A stretch of 64,000 nt of DNA from an uncultured Bacteroidales bacterium (lineage in GTDB: Bacteria > Bacteroidota > Bacteroidia > Bacteroidales > UBA932). The notes below the pieces were generated by a model. That model saw only the letters and a list, made by a program, of their open reading frames with translations. It was not told the origin of the DNA and did no database searches. The stretch covers positions 16,970-80,969 of the forward strand of contig CAMJKI010000002.1 in NCBI GenBank assembly GCA_946406355.1. The letters run 5' to 3'. A program made the translations under genes and the position numbers. Shown here piece after piece: positions 8,637 to 17,034 of the stretch; the stretch's first letter is position 1; every line of letters begins with the position of its first letter.

Positions 8637-10220
8637 ATGAAAAACATACTTAAATTCGTTTCTGTCGCGGTCCTTGCTTCTGTTGTTCTCAACGCCTGCA
8701 TCAAGGAAACATTCCCGATGAGCTCCACAGCCACCACCGAGCAGGTAAGTTCTTCTGCATCGGCTCTTGAAGCTTCCGTAAACGGTATTCCCGCCCAGAT
8801 GTCCCAGGGTTACCTGGTATATGGCAGCCAGACTTACGAGAACGATATGGCCTATCCGCTGTACATGATTACTTTCGCCGAGATGACCGGTGAAATGTAC
8901 GCCGTGGGCGATGCAGGCTATGATCACTATCAGAACGCCAGCACCTGCCTCAGTTATGGTCCTACCGCCGCTCGCCAGAGCTATGTTCCCTGGAGAACCA
9001 TGTATATGTTCGTCAAGAGCGCCAACGATGTAATCGGTGCCATTAACGAAGAGACCGCATCCGAGGCTCAGCTCGCCTATAAGGGCATGGCTTATGCCTA
9101 CCGTGCTTTCTGCTACTTCATGCTCACCAGCATGTACGAACCCGTGGAAAACAAATACACCGATGTTTCCAAGGTTAAAGGTCTTACCGTTCCTATCGTG
9201 ACCGAAGAGACTACCGAAGAACAGGCCAAGAAGAACCCCCGCGCTTCGCATGCCGAAATGATTTCCTTCATCCTGAGCGATTTGGACAACGCCGAGAAGT
9301 ACCTGGCCAACAGCACCTCTTCCAACAAGATGTTCCCTTCCCTTGCCGTTGCATACGGCATTCGCGCCAAAGTGCTCATGCTGGACGGCAAGTATGCCGA
9401 AGCAGAGAAGTATGCCCGTCAGGCTATCACCGCCTCCGGTTGCCGCCCGCTCACCCAGGCCGAATGGGAAGATCCCAAGACCGGTTTCAATACCGCCAAC
9501 GACGCCTGGATGTGGTATACCACCTATTCCGCCGAAAACATGGGTAACCTGTGCAACTTCACCGGCTGGATGGCCGCTGAGGCCGACTGGGGCTATGCTT
9601 CCCTTACCGTTCCCGGCATTGACAAGGCCCTGTATGAACGCATCCCCGACACGGACTTCCGCAAACATTCCTGGGTAGATCCTGAAAAGATGGATTATTA
9701 CAAGTACCAGACTGTCCGCGATGCCGACTGGTTCGAAGAACTGCCGGATTACACCTCCCTTAAGTTCCGCTGCGTTGGCGGTGACTTTGAGACCTACAGC
9801 GTAGGTGGCGTGTGCGACGTTCCCATGATGCGCGTAGAGGAAATGTACTACATTGAGGCCGAGGCAAAGGCTCACCAGAATCTGTCCGCTGGCGTTGAGG
9901 CCATGGTCAACTTCGTGAAGACTTACCGCGATCCCGAGTACAACTTCCGCGCTGCAAGCTTCGACGAGTTTGCCGACGAATATGTTTACCAGAAAAAGGT
10001 TGAGTTCTGGGGAGAAGGTATCTCCTTCCACGACATCAAGCGCCTCAAGACTGGTGTTTACCAGGGTTACGAAGGCACTAACGCTCCCGGTACCAACTTC
10101 GCTATCAACTGTGACGGCATTAAGCCTAACATGAACTTCTGCATCCCTACCTCCGAGGTTGAGAACAATACTGCTCTCGAGGGATTCAACAACCCCGACC
10201 CCTCCGGTACTGTTAAATAA
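8637..10220 (+). CDS. SusD/RagB-like surface lipoprotein
   Basis: SusD-like proteins cap the SusC barrel on the cell surface and bind its ligand. The signal peptide ends in the lipobox LNAC, with Cys21 as lipidation site. The rest has the tetratricopeptide-type helices of the family, including AYKGMAYAYRAFCYFMLTSMY and SLAVAYGIRAKVLMLDGKYAEAEKYARQAI. Near the C-terminus are RVEEMYYIEAEAKAH and KKVEFWGEGISFHDIKRLK, typical of RagB/SusD. Length is 527 residues. It follows susC by 12 nt and is clearly in the same operon. The bound ligand cannot be read from the sequence. Confidence 0.94.
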   Translation: MKNILKFVSVAVLASVVLNACIKETFPMSSTATTEQVSSSASALEASVNGIPAQMSQGYLVYGSQTYENDMAYPLYMITFAEMTGEMYAVGDAGYDHYQNASTCLSYGPTAARQSYVPWRTMYMFVKSANDVIGAINEETASEAQLAYKGMAYAYRAFCYFMLTSMYEPVENKYTDVSKVKGLTVPIVTEETTEEQAKKNPRASHAEMISFILSDLDNAEKYLANSTSSNKMFPSLAVAYGIRAKVLMLDGKYAEAEKYARQAITASGCRPLTQAEWEDPKTGFNTANDAWMWYTTYSAENMGNLCNFTGWMAAEADWGYASLTVPGIDKALYERIPDTDFRKHSWVDPEKMDYYKYQTVRDADWFEELPDYTSLKFRCVGGDFETYSVGGVCDVPMMRVEEMYYIEAEAKAHQNLSAGVEAMVNFVKTYRDPEYNFRAASFDEFADEYVYQKKVEFWGEGISFHDIKRLKTGVYQGYEGTNAPGTNFAINCDGIKPNMNFCIPTSEVENNTALEGFNNPDPSGTVK

Positions 10221-10239
10221 TTAGAAAAAATCGCGCAAT

Positions 10240-12165
10240 ATGAAATACTTAAAGAATTACTTGTTCGCCCTTACAGTGGCCGCCCTTACCTTGGCCGCCT
10301 GCGACAAGACCGTGGTTCCGGAGTATGTAAAGGCCGATCCTACCACCAATGAGCAGGTCTTCTTCCCCTCCTCTGTCGGCGATAAAATCAAAATGGCAGA
10401 CGGAGAGACCTCTTTCACCATTCCCATCCAGCGCGGTACCGCCAACCTGGAAGCTATTGATGTGGCAATTGCCGCTTCCGGAGAGGGTATAGAGTACTTT
10501 ACCGTTCCCGGTACCGTCTCCTTCGCTTCCAATGCCAAAACCGCCAACCTTACCATCAAGGTAACGGATCCGGTAGCCCTGGGAAAGAATAACTTCTACC
10601 CCATCACCCTCACTATTGCCGACGAGTCCATGACCACTCCTTATGGCCGTAACAGCATTACTTTCACCGCCGGTATCGAACTGCCCTGGATTAAGTTCGA
10701 CAGCGGTATCTACTACAGCTTCTGGAACGACGTAGAATTGGAAAGAACCGTAGAGTATCAGCAGATTTCCAGCAACATGCGTTATTGCCGTATCCAGGAT
10801 TTCTGGGACGACGAAGACAATCCCATGGATATTTTCTGGTACTGGGACACCGAAACCGACTACTGCTTCTTCCTTCCCACCGTCATGGAACCCTACGACG
10901 GAGCCAACAACTGCGTGATGTCCGACATGGCCAGTTTCTATACCAAATATAAGGACTGGGAAGGCGATGTGGGCAAGATTGGTAGCGATGAATGGTTCGC
11001 CTGGGCCGGCCCCTGGATGGCCAGCCGCGGTGACATTCCTTACTACGACGGTAACGGAACCTTCCACCTGGCCGACTGGTTCTATATCGCAAGTGCCGAA
11101 GACGGCGTTCCCACGGGACGTGGCTGGCAGTTCGGCGGCGACGGCGACTGGTTCAAGGGCAACAGCTTCGGGGACTATACCCTGGAAGTTACCTATGCCG
11201 GCATGTTCGTAACCCCTAAGAGCGATGCTTACCCGGTCATCAACTTCGCCTCCACCAAGGCAAGTGCCAAGTATTTTGATACCGTGAAGTACCTCATCGC
11301 CCCGCAGGGCACCGATCCCGCAGAGATTGAGGCTATCATCGTTGCCGAAGCATCGGAAGAGATTGGAACCATCACGCTCGAAAACATGGCGGCTTCCATC
11401 CAGCCGGAACTTGAACCTGGCAAATATGTGCTCGTCGCCATTCCTTACGTTAAAGGCGACAAGAATGACAAGGGAGAATCCAACGAATACAAGACCCTCT
11501 TCACAGCCGTGCTGAACTTTACCTTCACCGGCCTTACCGGAGAAAATACCAGTCTTGTTGAAGGTGCCTACTCCATGAGTTATGGCAGTAACTTCTCCAA
11601 CACCTTCAACGTTATCGGTACGGATGATCCCACTCTGTTCTTTGTAGAGAACCTTGGCATTCCCAACGGAACCCTGTGGTATGCCGAATACGATCCGGAC
11701 GCCCTTACCCTTACCCTCGATGGCTATGAGTATGGCTACGAATCTTATGGAAACCAGTTTGGAAAATACTATGGTTACTTCAACACCGAGAAGACCCAGG
11801 TATATGCTCTCTGCGTGTATGCCGATGAGGAAAGCACAGGCAACGACGAACTGGTCTTCCGTGTAGACAAGGGAAGCCGTGAACTGACCATGATCGAGCA
11901 AGATTTCACCGTTGAGGTGTATCTCCTTGAGGATGGCAGTCTGCTGGGCTACTACAACGCTTTCCCTGCAGGAAATCCTGTAGTGAAGGCTGCCGATACC
12001 GCAGCGGCTCCTGCAAGGCGGAATTTCAGCATGGCCTCCGGTTTCAACTCCAGGCCCTACCGCGGCGGAACCATTCTGCACAAGAACGACAACAGGAAGA
12101 GTTCCCGCATTGTCCGCTCTAAAAAAGGTGACCTCCTTCAGGGTAATTTTGTAGAAACTCTGTAA
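10240..12165 (+). CDS. Surface lipoprotein in SusE/SusF position, function unknown
   Basis: The 641-residue product starts with a lipoprotein signal ending LAAC (Cys21). Residues about 45-115 (DGETSFTIPIQRGTANLEAIDVAI...FTVPGTVSFASNAKTANLTIKV) look like a Calx-beta or similar Ig-like sandwich, common at this place in Sus-type loci. The remainder is rich in Trp, Tyr and Asp (WYWDTETDYCFFLP, WQFGGDGDWFKG), as in ligand-binding surface domains. I do not recognise a catalytic motif. It lies 19 nt after the SusD-like gene and is followed by an intrinsic terminator, so it ends the first part of the operon. By position it is probably an accessory binding lipoprotein. Confidence 0.8.
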   Translation: MKYLKNYLFALTVAALTLAACDKTVVPEYVKADPTTNEQVFFPSSVGDKIKMADGETSFTIPIQRGTANLEAIDVAIAASGEGIEYFTVPGTVSFASNAKTANLTIKVTDPVALGKNNFYPITLTIADESMTTPYGRNSITFTAGIELPWIKFDSGIYYSFWNDVELERTVEYQQISSNMRYCRIQDFWDDEDNPMDIFWYWDTETDYCFFLPTVMEPYDGANNCVMSDMASFYTKYKDWEGDVGKIGSDEWFAWAGPWMASRGDIPYYDGNGTFHLADWFYIASAEDGVPTGRGWQFGGDGDWFKGNSFGDYTLEVTYAGMFVTPKSDAYPVINFASTKASAKYFDTVKYLIAPQGTDPAEIEAIIVAEASEEIGTITLENMAASIQPELEPGKYVLVAIPYVKGDKNDKGESNEYKTLFTAVLNFTFTGLTGENTSLVEGAYSMSYGSNFSNTFNVIGTDDPTLFFVENLGIPNGTLWYAEYDPDALTLTLDGYEYGYESYGNQFGKYYGYFNTEKTQVYALCVYADEESTGNDELVFRVDKGSRELTMIEQDFTVEVYLLEDGSLLGYYNAFPAGNPVVKAADTAAAPARRNFSMASGFNSRPYRGGTILHKNDNRKSSRIVRSKKGDLLQGNFVETL

Positions 12166-12183
12166 TAATCCAGTATCTTACTT

Positions 12184-12212
12184 AAGGGCGGCCCGCAAAC
12201 AGGACCGCCCTT
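12184..12212 (+). terminator. Intrinsic terminator within the locus
   Basis: AAGGGCGG (12184-12191) and CCGCCCTT (12205-12212) form an 8-bp stem with a 13-nt loop, followed by TGTCTCT. It sits 18 nt after the third gene and only 20 nt before the next start codon. It may cause partial termination ahead of the protease genes. Confidence 0.7.
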
Positions 12213-12231
12213 TGTCTCTAAAAAGCATTTT

Positions 12232-13254
12232 ATGAAAATAAAGTGGTTATCAGGCACACTGAGCATTCTCTTTGGACTGCTTCTGCTCTCTTGTAACGGC
12301 AAGGACCCCGGTGAGGAAGGCGGGGGCGGTGGCGGCGGCACTTCCACCATCACCTCCCTGGCCCAGCTGCTGGAAAAATCCACCTCCTCATCGGCCGAAT
12401 TCGATTTTACCGTCAGTAATCTGGTGGTAACGGCCGTGTACGGAAACTATGCCCAGTTGGAAGACGGCACTTCCGGCGCCCAGTTGAACAAGGCCGGTCA
12501 CGGCCTTACGGTGGGGCAGAAAATAGACGGCCGCATCACCGGAAAAGCCCGCAATACTTCCGGAGCCCTGTATCTGTCGGAACTCAACACGGCTTCCGCC
12601 AAGGTCACTACGGCCTCTTCCCTCCCGGAAACCAAGGTTTCACTGGCCGAAGTGCTGGCCGACAAGGGAAAATACACCAACCGGCGGGTAAGACTGGAGA
12701 ATGTAACCATTGTGAACGGCTTCAAAGGCATTGATGAAAACGAGTCCGGAACCTTCTCACAGAAGGGTGTCCAGACTGCGGCGGCCTGCCGCCCCAAACT
12801 CCAGACCCCCATTCCGGACGGCTGGCAGGGCGACTTGATCTGCTATCCCACCGCCGCATCCTGCTATATCTTCGGCGCAGAAGACTTTCTGGAGCACGAA
12901 ATCAATACTCCGCTGGCCAACATCAATGCCATCGGCGTATATTCATCGGCCGGCAGCAGCCCGCGTGCCCTCCTTTCCTACAGGCAGGGTGCCGACCAGT
13001 ATGCCTGGGGAAAGAGCGGGGAGGAGCGTGAATTCCGCCTGCAGAATTACAACGAAGAATGGGTGCTTCAGCTCATTTTCCCGGCCAAGTTCAAACTGGG
13101 CCAGGAAATCAGCCTGAACACCGAAGCTATCGGCCTGAGCAACTTTACCTCTGGAACTTCCAAGGTGTTTGTGGAAAAGATTTCCGGCGACAGAATCTGG
13201 CTCATGGATTATGACGCCGATCTCGGGTATGTCTGTAAAATTGTGGAGGAATAG
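12232..13254 (+). CDS. Lipoprotein with OB-fold-like domain, function unknown
   Basis: This is a 340-residue lipoprotein with lipobox LLSC (Cys21), followed by GKDPGEE and a run of seven glycines that probably acts as a surface tether. The following region (AEFDFTVSNLVVTAVYGNYAQLEDGTSGAQL...GQKIDGRITGKARNTSGALYL) reads like the OB-fold-type domains found in DUF5689/DUF6359-like Bacteroidota lipoproteins. A second similar segment (KGKYTNRRVRLENVTIVNGF) may be its partner. No catalytic residues are recognised. It lies directly after a terminator and 3 nt before the C10 protease gene, with which it is probably co-translated. Confidence 0.75.
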   Translation: MKIKWLSGTLSILFGLLLLSCNGKDPGEEGGGGGGGTSTITSLAQLLEKSTSSSAEFDFTVSNLVVTAVYGNYAQLEDGTSGAQLNKAGHGLTVGQKIDGRITGKARNTSGALYLSELNTASAKVTTASSLPETKVSLAEVLADKGKYTNRRVRLENVTIVNGFKGIDENESGTFSQKGVQTAAACRPKLQTPIPDGWQGDLICYPTAASCYIFGAEDFLEHEINTPLANINAIGVYSSAGSSPRALLSYRQGADQYAWGKSGEEREFRLQNYNEEWVLQLIFPAKFKLGQEISLNTEAIGLSNFTSGTSKVFVEKISGDRIWLMDYDADLGYVCKIVEE

Positions 13255-13257
13255 GCT

Positions 13258-14967
13258 ATGAAGAGATTATTTGCTTTAGCCCTTTCACTGCTGGTGGCAA
13301 CAGCCGCATTTGCAGAAGGCATTTCCAGACAGGAAGCATTAGATTATGCACGTAAGTTCTTCTCCGATACACCTTCGGCCCAACTGAGCATCAGTTGGAC
13401 GGGCGGCAGCGAGACAGAACCCGCTTTTTATGTGATAAACCGTGCCGGTGGCGGCTGGCTTCTCCTGTCGGGTGAGTCGGTGGTAAATCCTGTATTGGGG
13501 TATTCCTTTAATGGAGTCTTTACCACTAAGAATATGCCCCAACATATGCAAGATTGGTTTGGTCAACTGGAGCAGGATATCCGTGAGGTACGCCAGCTTA
13601 AGCTGGCTCCAGAGATGGATATAGTAATGGAATGGCAAAACCTGGGTATAAAAACCAAAGCCGGTGGTGCGTCGCTGGTGCTGGAATCGGCCCAGTGGGA
13701 CCAGGGAAGTCCTTATAACAAGTACTGCCCCACCTCCGGCGGCCGAAAATCCGTGACCGGCTGCGTTGCCACCGCCATGGCCATCACCATGCGCTATAAC
13801 AAGTATCCGGCACATGGTTATGGGGAATTGAGTTCTTATATCACCAATACTACCCAAACGGCCATAGCAGGCTTTCCTATAGATGGCCATGAATATAACT
13901 GGGACTTGATGCCCCTTAAAGATGTGTCCCATGCCAGTGACGAAGAAAAGGATCAGATTGCCCGGCTCATGTATGACTGTGGTGTGATGATCCATATGGA
14001 TTATACTCCCTCCGGATCCGGTGCCGTTTCCATGTATATGCCTGGCTTACTGGCCGAACACATGGGATACAGTGCCGAGGCTATGCTTTTCAAGAAGAGC
14101 ATGTATAAACCCAAGGAGTGGATTAATCTTATAAAACAGGAGCTGGATGCCAATCGTCTGGTATTTTATTCAGCCCAGGATGCCAAAGGACAGGGAGGTC
14201 ACGCCTTTGTAATTGACGGTTATGACGAGAACGATCTGCTTAGTGTTAACTGGGGTTGGAGCGGTTCCAATAACGGTTTTTACAATTTAGACTTGGAAGT
14301 TGGCGGTTTACGATTTTCCGACAGCCAGGGTGCCGTACTGGGATTGGTTCCGGATCCGGATCACAGCCGTGAGGCACTTACTTATCTGTGCCTTACAGGA
14401 AAAGGACTTTCATTGTCTTCCGGTCATATTGCCGAAGGAAAGAAATTTGATGTGGCTTTTAACGAAATTACCAACTACGGCAATGGTAAATTTACCGGCC
14501 CCCTCATGGTGGTTCTTACCGATGAAGACAACAACATCAAAGCCAATCTCAGCTCTCCGCTTAGCGTTGAGATTGAAGCCCTGTATTCCCTTACCGGCAG
14601 TATTACAAACTGTAAGCTGGAGCAGACCCCTCTGTTCAAAGACCACGTACAGCTGGCTGCCAAGAACCCCCGCACCGGCGAATATGAAGTGTTAAGGGCC
14701 GATGTCGAAAACGAGTCTGTAGGCGGCCTGGCCACCGTTCCCAACTTTATTGCCGGCAAGAACTCCTACAACTCGGGTGAGACCTTTGAGTTTAAGATCT
14801 TCAAGAGCGGAGAAAAGTATAATACGGCCACCTGGTATTTTGACGGGAAGCTGATTCCCCAGGATCAGGACGACGTTGTTCTTTCTGCCGGAACCCACGA
14901 GGTAAAAGTGGTTTTAGCCAAACCTGCGGGTACGGAAATATTGGTTCGTGAACTCCTTGTTTATTAA
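13258..14967 (+). CDS. Secreted C10-family (streptopain/interpain-like) cysteine protease
   Basis: C10 proteases are secreted zymogens that degrade host and dietary proteins. The product has a signal peptide (MKRLFALALSLLVATAAFA), then a pro-domain of the Spi type (ISRQEALDYARKFF...FYVINRAGGGWLLLSGE). The catalytic domain begins near WDQGSPYNKYCP. Cys169 in KSVTGCVATAMAITMRY is the predicted nucleophile and His315 in GGHAFVIDGYDENDLLSVNWGWSG the catalytic base, with the conserved NWGW motif after it. About 200 C-terminal residues without catalytic motifs may be beta-sandwich. Length is 569 residues. Position downstream of susC/susD suggests it feeds peptides to that receptor. Confidence 0.93.
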   Translation: MKRLFALALSLLVATAAFAEGISRQEALDYARKFFSDTPSAQLSISWTGGSETEPAFYVINRAGGGWLLLSGESVVNPVLGYSFNGVFTTKNMPQHMQDWFGQLEQDIREVRQLKLAPEMDIVMEWQNLGIKTKAGGASLVLESAQWDQGSPYNKYCPTSGGRKSVTGCVATAMAITMRYNKYPAHGYGELSSYITNTTQTAIAGFPIDGHEYNWDLMPLKDVSHASDEEKDQIARLMYDCGVMIHMDYTPSGSGAVSMYMPGLLAEHMGYSAEAMLFKKSMYKPKEWINLIKQELDANRLVFYSAQDAKGQGGHAFVIDGYDENDLLSVNWGWSGSNNGFYNLDLEVGGLRFSDSQGAVLGLVPDPDHSREALTYLCLTGKGLSLSSGHIAEGKKFDVAFNEITNYGNGKFTGPLMVVLTDEDNNIKANLSSPLSVEIEALYSLTGSITNCKLEQTPLFKDHVQLAAKNPRTGEYEVLRADVENESVGGLATVPNFIAGKNSYNSGETFEFKIFKSGEKYNTATWYFDGKLIPQDQDDVVLSAGTHEVKVVLAKPAGTEILVRELLVY

Positions 14968-14974
14968 TGGAACG

Positions 14975-15391
14975 ATGATGAGAAAGCTTTTATTACTGAC
15001 TGCTTTGGCTCTGTCCCTGTGCGCATGCTCTGCCCAGCGGGCGGCAACGGACAGCGGAAACGGCAACGTGAATGCCACCAAGGACTTAAAAGTGAGTGAA
15101 AAAGACAACCGCGGCTACTCCTCCATTTACGACTACCTGCGCGGAAAAGTACCCGGTGTAGAGGTTCGTGGAACGGAAGTGACTATCCGTGGGGTAAACT
15201 CCGTCAATTCCGCCAGCGCTCCGCTCATCCTGGTAGACGGTGTGGAAATGCAGGATATCTCCAACCTGAGTCCTATGGACGTAGATCATGTGGAAGTGAT
15301 CAAGGACGCCTCCGCCTCCCTCTACGGCTTTCGTGCCGCCGGCGGTGTAATCAAAATCACCACCAAATCGGCCGGAGAAAAGAAGAAATAG
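14975..15391 (+). CDS. Stand-alone TonB-receptor plug-domain lipoprotein
   Basis: This 138-residue lipoprotein has a short signal ending in the lipobox LCAC (Cys18). After a polar linker, residues about 50-130 form an almost complete TonB-receptor plug: YDYLRGKVPGVEV, VTIRGVNSVNSASAPLILVDG, and DVDHVEVIKDASASLYGFRAAGGVIKITTK. It then stops with a lysine tail and no barrel. The ORF track adds nine residues from an upstream start; the tandem ATG codons at 14975 give a proper signal peptide. It lies 7 nt after the protease gene. Whether it is a functional periplasmic or surface protein or the remains of a SusC gene is open, but the intact lipobox and frame argue for function. Confidence 0.85.
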   Translation: MMRKLLLLTALALSLCACSAQRAATDSGNGNVNATKDLKVSEKDNRGYSSIYDYLRGKVPGVEVRGTEVTIRGVNSVNSASAPLILVDGVEMQDISNLSPMDVDHVEVIKDASASLYGFRAAGGVIKITTKSAGEKKK

Positions 15392-15396
15392 ACCTT

Positions 15397-17034
15397 TTAT
15401 CTCACTTCAAAATCAAAGACTTCGTAGAAGGGCTTGCCGCTTGCGGTGAGCCCTTCTGCTACAACGCGGAACGTACCGGAACTGGCAGGTGCCTTCAGCG
15501 GGAGCACCCGGCTTTCTCCGGCACCCATCCGCATGGCCGGATGCCAATACAGGAGGGAACGGTAATCGTCACCAACTACCGGTTCTCCCAGATAGGCAAC
15601 AGGATAACATACGCCCTTGAAGTCCACAACCCGTACATTGGCAGGGAACTGTAAAGCTTTTACGTAATTCTTTCTGGTGATGAAATTAACTACTCCATTA
15701 TAGGAGATACCGCCGAGGATGATTTCTTCCCAATAGATGTCCACATCCTCCAGAAGCATGGCATCCATGCCTTCCAGCAAGGACAGGTCCGATATTACAA
15801 CGCCGTCCAGCATGGTAAGGATATTGTCCTTGGCCACCTTCCGGTTTCCAACAGCATCCGGAACAATCAGTTGCAACTGGTGCTGATTATGGATGGTCCG
15901 GATGCGCAACTCCTTGACAATCTCCACAATCTCTTCCTGAAGGGAAGGAAAGCGCGTATAGTCATCTAAATGGTATGTTTTTCCGGCACCTTTCTCCAGC
16001 AGGATATCTTGCCGGCGCGGAAGAAACTGCACCAGTGTATCTATCTGCAACAGGGTGCCAGCTGCCGCCTTGCGACGAACCAGGGAACCATATTGGGCCG
16101 GCGAGAGTTCCAGCTGTTCTATTGTACCCACAGACGGATACTGGAAGGGATCCATCAGCGAAATATAACCGCCGCCTCTTGCCACTTCACAGACCAGCTC
16201 CCTGTCTCCGTAGATATTGTTGGTAAAGAACAGCAGCCTGCCTTTTTCTCCCATTTTACCCACATATACATCCGTAGGAGATTCCACCGACGAAAGCGTT
16301 GCCACAGCCACTTGTGATAAAGAATCCAGCTGTTTATTTTCCAGTCCTTCAACGGCGGCATAAATGATTTCCCCTTCGTATTCCGCCAGTTTGGCCGATG
16401 CCTCCACCGGTTCTTTCAAAGAAGCATAAAAATCGGCCCAACCTCGCCCGGACGGTTCCCCAATCTGATCCAGTTCATAGATGGACAGGGAAAAATCGGC
16501 CGTCTCCGCGCCCCCAGAAATGGCCAGGGAGAAAGTCCGTCCGTTTCTGGGTATTTCCCTTGTAGAAATGCTCAAAAATCCGTCAGAAGCCTGGGAAGCG
16601 GCCTTTCCTGCGTACTCTGCTTCCGGTACCACTTTTACACCTCCGTTTACACGGGCCGTAGAGGTTGTGTTGAAAACCGATACTACTTTGGATCCCGGGA
16701 GAAAAGCTCCAGGATACTTTGCCGTATAGGCCAGAAGGCGGTAATTGCCAGTGGGAACCGACAGCGGAATGCGAAACTTTCCAGCCCCCCGGCCCTCAAC
16801 CAGGCCGATTTTGGCCGTTGCCACCGTTCCGTCTTCCGAAACCAGTTCCAAATAAGAAACGGCGCTGTAGGCCGACAGTTTTTGGGTAGAAGCATCCAAA
16901 CAGAAAAGAGAGCACCAGATTTCATCGCCGGCAATGTAAACATTCCGGTCGGTGGAAACATAGATTTTTTCCACTCCCTGGGCCCGCCCCAGTAAAGGCA
17001 GTAACCCTATAAACAGTATGATTAACTTTTTCAT
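15397..17034 (-). CDS. Secreted protein with MG2-like N-terminus and plug-like C-terminal segment
   Basis: The 545-residue product has a signal peptide (MKKLIILFIGLLPLLGRAQ). The start of the mature protein, VEKIYVSTDRNVYIAGDEIWCSLFCLD, followed by GAGKFRIPLSVPTGNYRLLAYT, resembles the MG2 beta-sandwich of alpha-2-macroglobulin-like proteins. Near residues 405-460, ILTMLDGVVISDLSLLEGMDAMLLEDVDIY...GGISYNGVVNFITRK mirrors the late part of a TonB plug. No barrel follows. It is the last gene of an operon with a DUF4249 lipoprotein (1-nt overlap) and a TonB-dependent receptor. I infer an envelope role linked to that receptor; the actual function is unknown. Confidence 0.75.
   Translation of the reverse strand: MKKLIILFIGLLPLLGRAQGVEKIYVSTDRNVYIAGDEIWCSLFCLDASTQKLSAYSAVSYLELVSEDGTVATAKIGLVEGRGAGKFRIPLSVPTGNYRLLAYTAKYPGAFLPGSKVVSVFNTTSTARVNGGVKVVPEAEYAGKAASQASDGFLSISTREIPRNGRTFSLAISGGAETADFSLSIYELDQIGEPSGRGWADFYASLKEPVEASAKLAEYEGEIIYAAVEGLENKQLDSLSQVAVATLSSVESPTDVYVGKMGEKGRLLFFTNNIYGDRELVCEVARGGGYISLMDPFQYPSVGTIEQLELSPAQYGSLVRRKAAAGTLLQIDTLVQFLPRRQDILLEKGAGKTYHLDDYTRFPSLQEEIVEIVKELRIRTIHNQHQLQLIVPDAVGNRKVAKDNILTMLDGVVISDLSLLEGMDAMLLEDVDIYWEEIILGGISYNGVVNFITRKNYVKALQFPANVRVVDFKGVCYPVAYLGEPVVGDDYRSLLYWHPAMRMGAGESRVLPLKAPASSGTFRVVAEGLTASGKPFYEVFDFEVR

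Noticed and set aside
5787-10031. 1414-codon open frame antisense to the SusC and SusD genes
   Set aside because: It spans two well-supported genes on the other strand, has a low-complexity Gly/Val/His composition and no recognisable domain. It is a by-product of codon bias.
10249-12081. 610-codon open frame antisense to the third lipoprotein gene
   Set aside because: Shadow of the lipoprotein with the same Gly/Val/Ile-rich composition and no motif.
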